A stretch of 5,096 nucleotides of DNA from Candidatus Zixiibacteriota bacterium (GTDB taxonomy: Bacteria > Zixibacteria > MSB-5A5 > GN15 > FEB-12). The stretch is taken from positions 1 to 5,096 of the forward strand of contig JAHIVM010000082.1 in NCBI GenBank assembly GCA_018816665.1, written 5' to 3'. Of this stretch, positions 4,692-5,096 are shown one piece after another; position 1 is the first letter of the stretch, and every line of letters begins with the position of its first letter. Made by a program: the position numbers and the translations under genes. The notes beneath the pieces were generated by a model. That model was not told the origin of the DNA. It was given only the letters and a program-made list of their open reading frames with translations, and did not search any database.

Positions 4692-5096
4692 ATGTCAGAC
4701 AAAACACATCCAGGACGGTCGGAGCTACTTGCCGCTCTGACTGCGGAGGCACCCGAGGTAACCGGCCATCTGGCCTCCTGCGAGGTTTGCCGCGCCGAAT
4801 TCGAGGTCATGCGACTGGTCTTCCCAACCGGCACGATACCGACGGTGGAATCGCCCGGTGAGACTCACCTGGCAAAACTGGTAACCATTCCGGCCCGGCG
4901 GGCGGGCACCCGCGATCGATCCACCGTACCGGGCAAGGTCGCTTACGACTCCTGGACCGGAATGACCGGCGTGCAAATGCGCGATGCCGCCCGGGGCACC
5001 GAGCGACGGTTGCGTCTCAGCGCCGGCAGCGTTGAACTGGAGTTGGTTGCCGGACGGCAATTGGCCGGCTGGGAGTTCTCCGCCCGGGGATATATC
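4692..5096 (+). CDS. Zinc-finger anti-sigma-like protein, N-terminal part (cut by the right edge)
   Basis: The first 135 residues are present and the frame is open at the right edge. HLASCEVCRAEF (26-37) gives a H-x-x-x-C-x-x-C zinc site (His26, Cys30, Cys33), the core of the ZAS anti-sigma domain that clamps ECF sigma factors. This domain usually sits next to the cognate sigma gene, as here. After a linker (about 45-85) comes a beta-rich stretch, TERRLRLSAGSVELELVAGRQ then LAGWEFSARGYI (103-135), reminiscent of a small beta-sandwich domain. No transmembrane segment is seen in the part available, so whether it is soluble or membrane-bound is undecided. The start is ATG at 4692: the frame is closed by TGA at 4659, and only a weak AGAAG lies before it. 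The gene follows the terminator-like hairpin, so its dose relative to the sigma factor may be set there. The anti-sigma role is inferred from the motif and neighbourhood. Confidence 0.78.
   Translation, partial: MSDKTHPGRSELLAALTAEAPEVTGHLASCEVCRAEFEVMRLVFPTGTIPTVESPGETHLAKLVTIPARRAGTRDRSTVPGKVAYDSWTGMTGVQMRDAARGTERRLRLSAGSVELELVAGRQLAGWEFSARGYI

Overview
The window reads as chromosomal DNA from a free-living bacterium of moderately high GC. It is densely coded: seven clear genes plus one gene cut by the left edge, no gene-free stretch longer than about 235 bases, and no sign of insertion sequences, CRISPR, tRNA or rRNA. The taxon cannot be fixed from sequence alone. The ECF sigma factor with a Zn-finger anti-sigma-like partner, the GTG start and the GC level would suit an environmental Gram-negative lineage (FCB or planctomycete-like groups are guesses), but this is low-confidence inference.

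Layout. Positions 1-1888 hold a leftward (minus-strand) block. Read 5' to 3' it contains an APH/SrkA-type small-molecule kinase (893-1888), then a SnoaL/NTF2-like protein (334-774), then the N-terminal third of a GNAT acetyltransferase (310 to beyond the left edge). The last two lie 23 bases apart and probably form an operon. Positions 2066-3140 hold a rightward pair for repair of DNA alkylation damage. adaA encodes a methylphosphotriester sensor with an AraC-type DNA-binding domain, and adaB encodes an O6-methylguanine-DNA methyltransferase. The two overlap by 14 bases in different frames, so this is a 'split Ada' like the adaAB pair of Bacillus subtilis rather than the fused Ada of Escherichia coli. 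A second, complete GNAT acetyltransferase lies leftward at 3307-3789, convergent with adaB. After a 234-base divergent, partly AT-rich intergenic region come a rightward ECF sigma factor (4024-4572), a terminator-like hairpin, and a Zn-finger (HxxxCxxC) anti-sigma-like protein (4692 to beyond the right edge).

How the parts work together. AdaA should sense methylated phosphate backbone through Cys35 and switch on its own operon, raising AdaB to demethylate O6-alkylguanine. The kinase gene is transcribed divergently from adaA across a shared 177-base region, so Ada-dependent control of both is possible but unproven. The two acetyltransferases, the kinase and the SnoaL-like protein look like small-molecule modification or housekeeping accessory genes with no evident common pathway. 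The sigma/anti-sigma pair at the right edge is the most promising lead. The GPxRxRCLxRLR signature in sigma region 4 and the beta-rich part of the partner resemble, from memory, sigma modules that precede CHAT-protease or TPR conflict-type loci. The genes that would confirm this lie outside the window.
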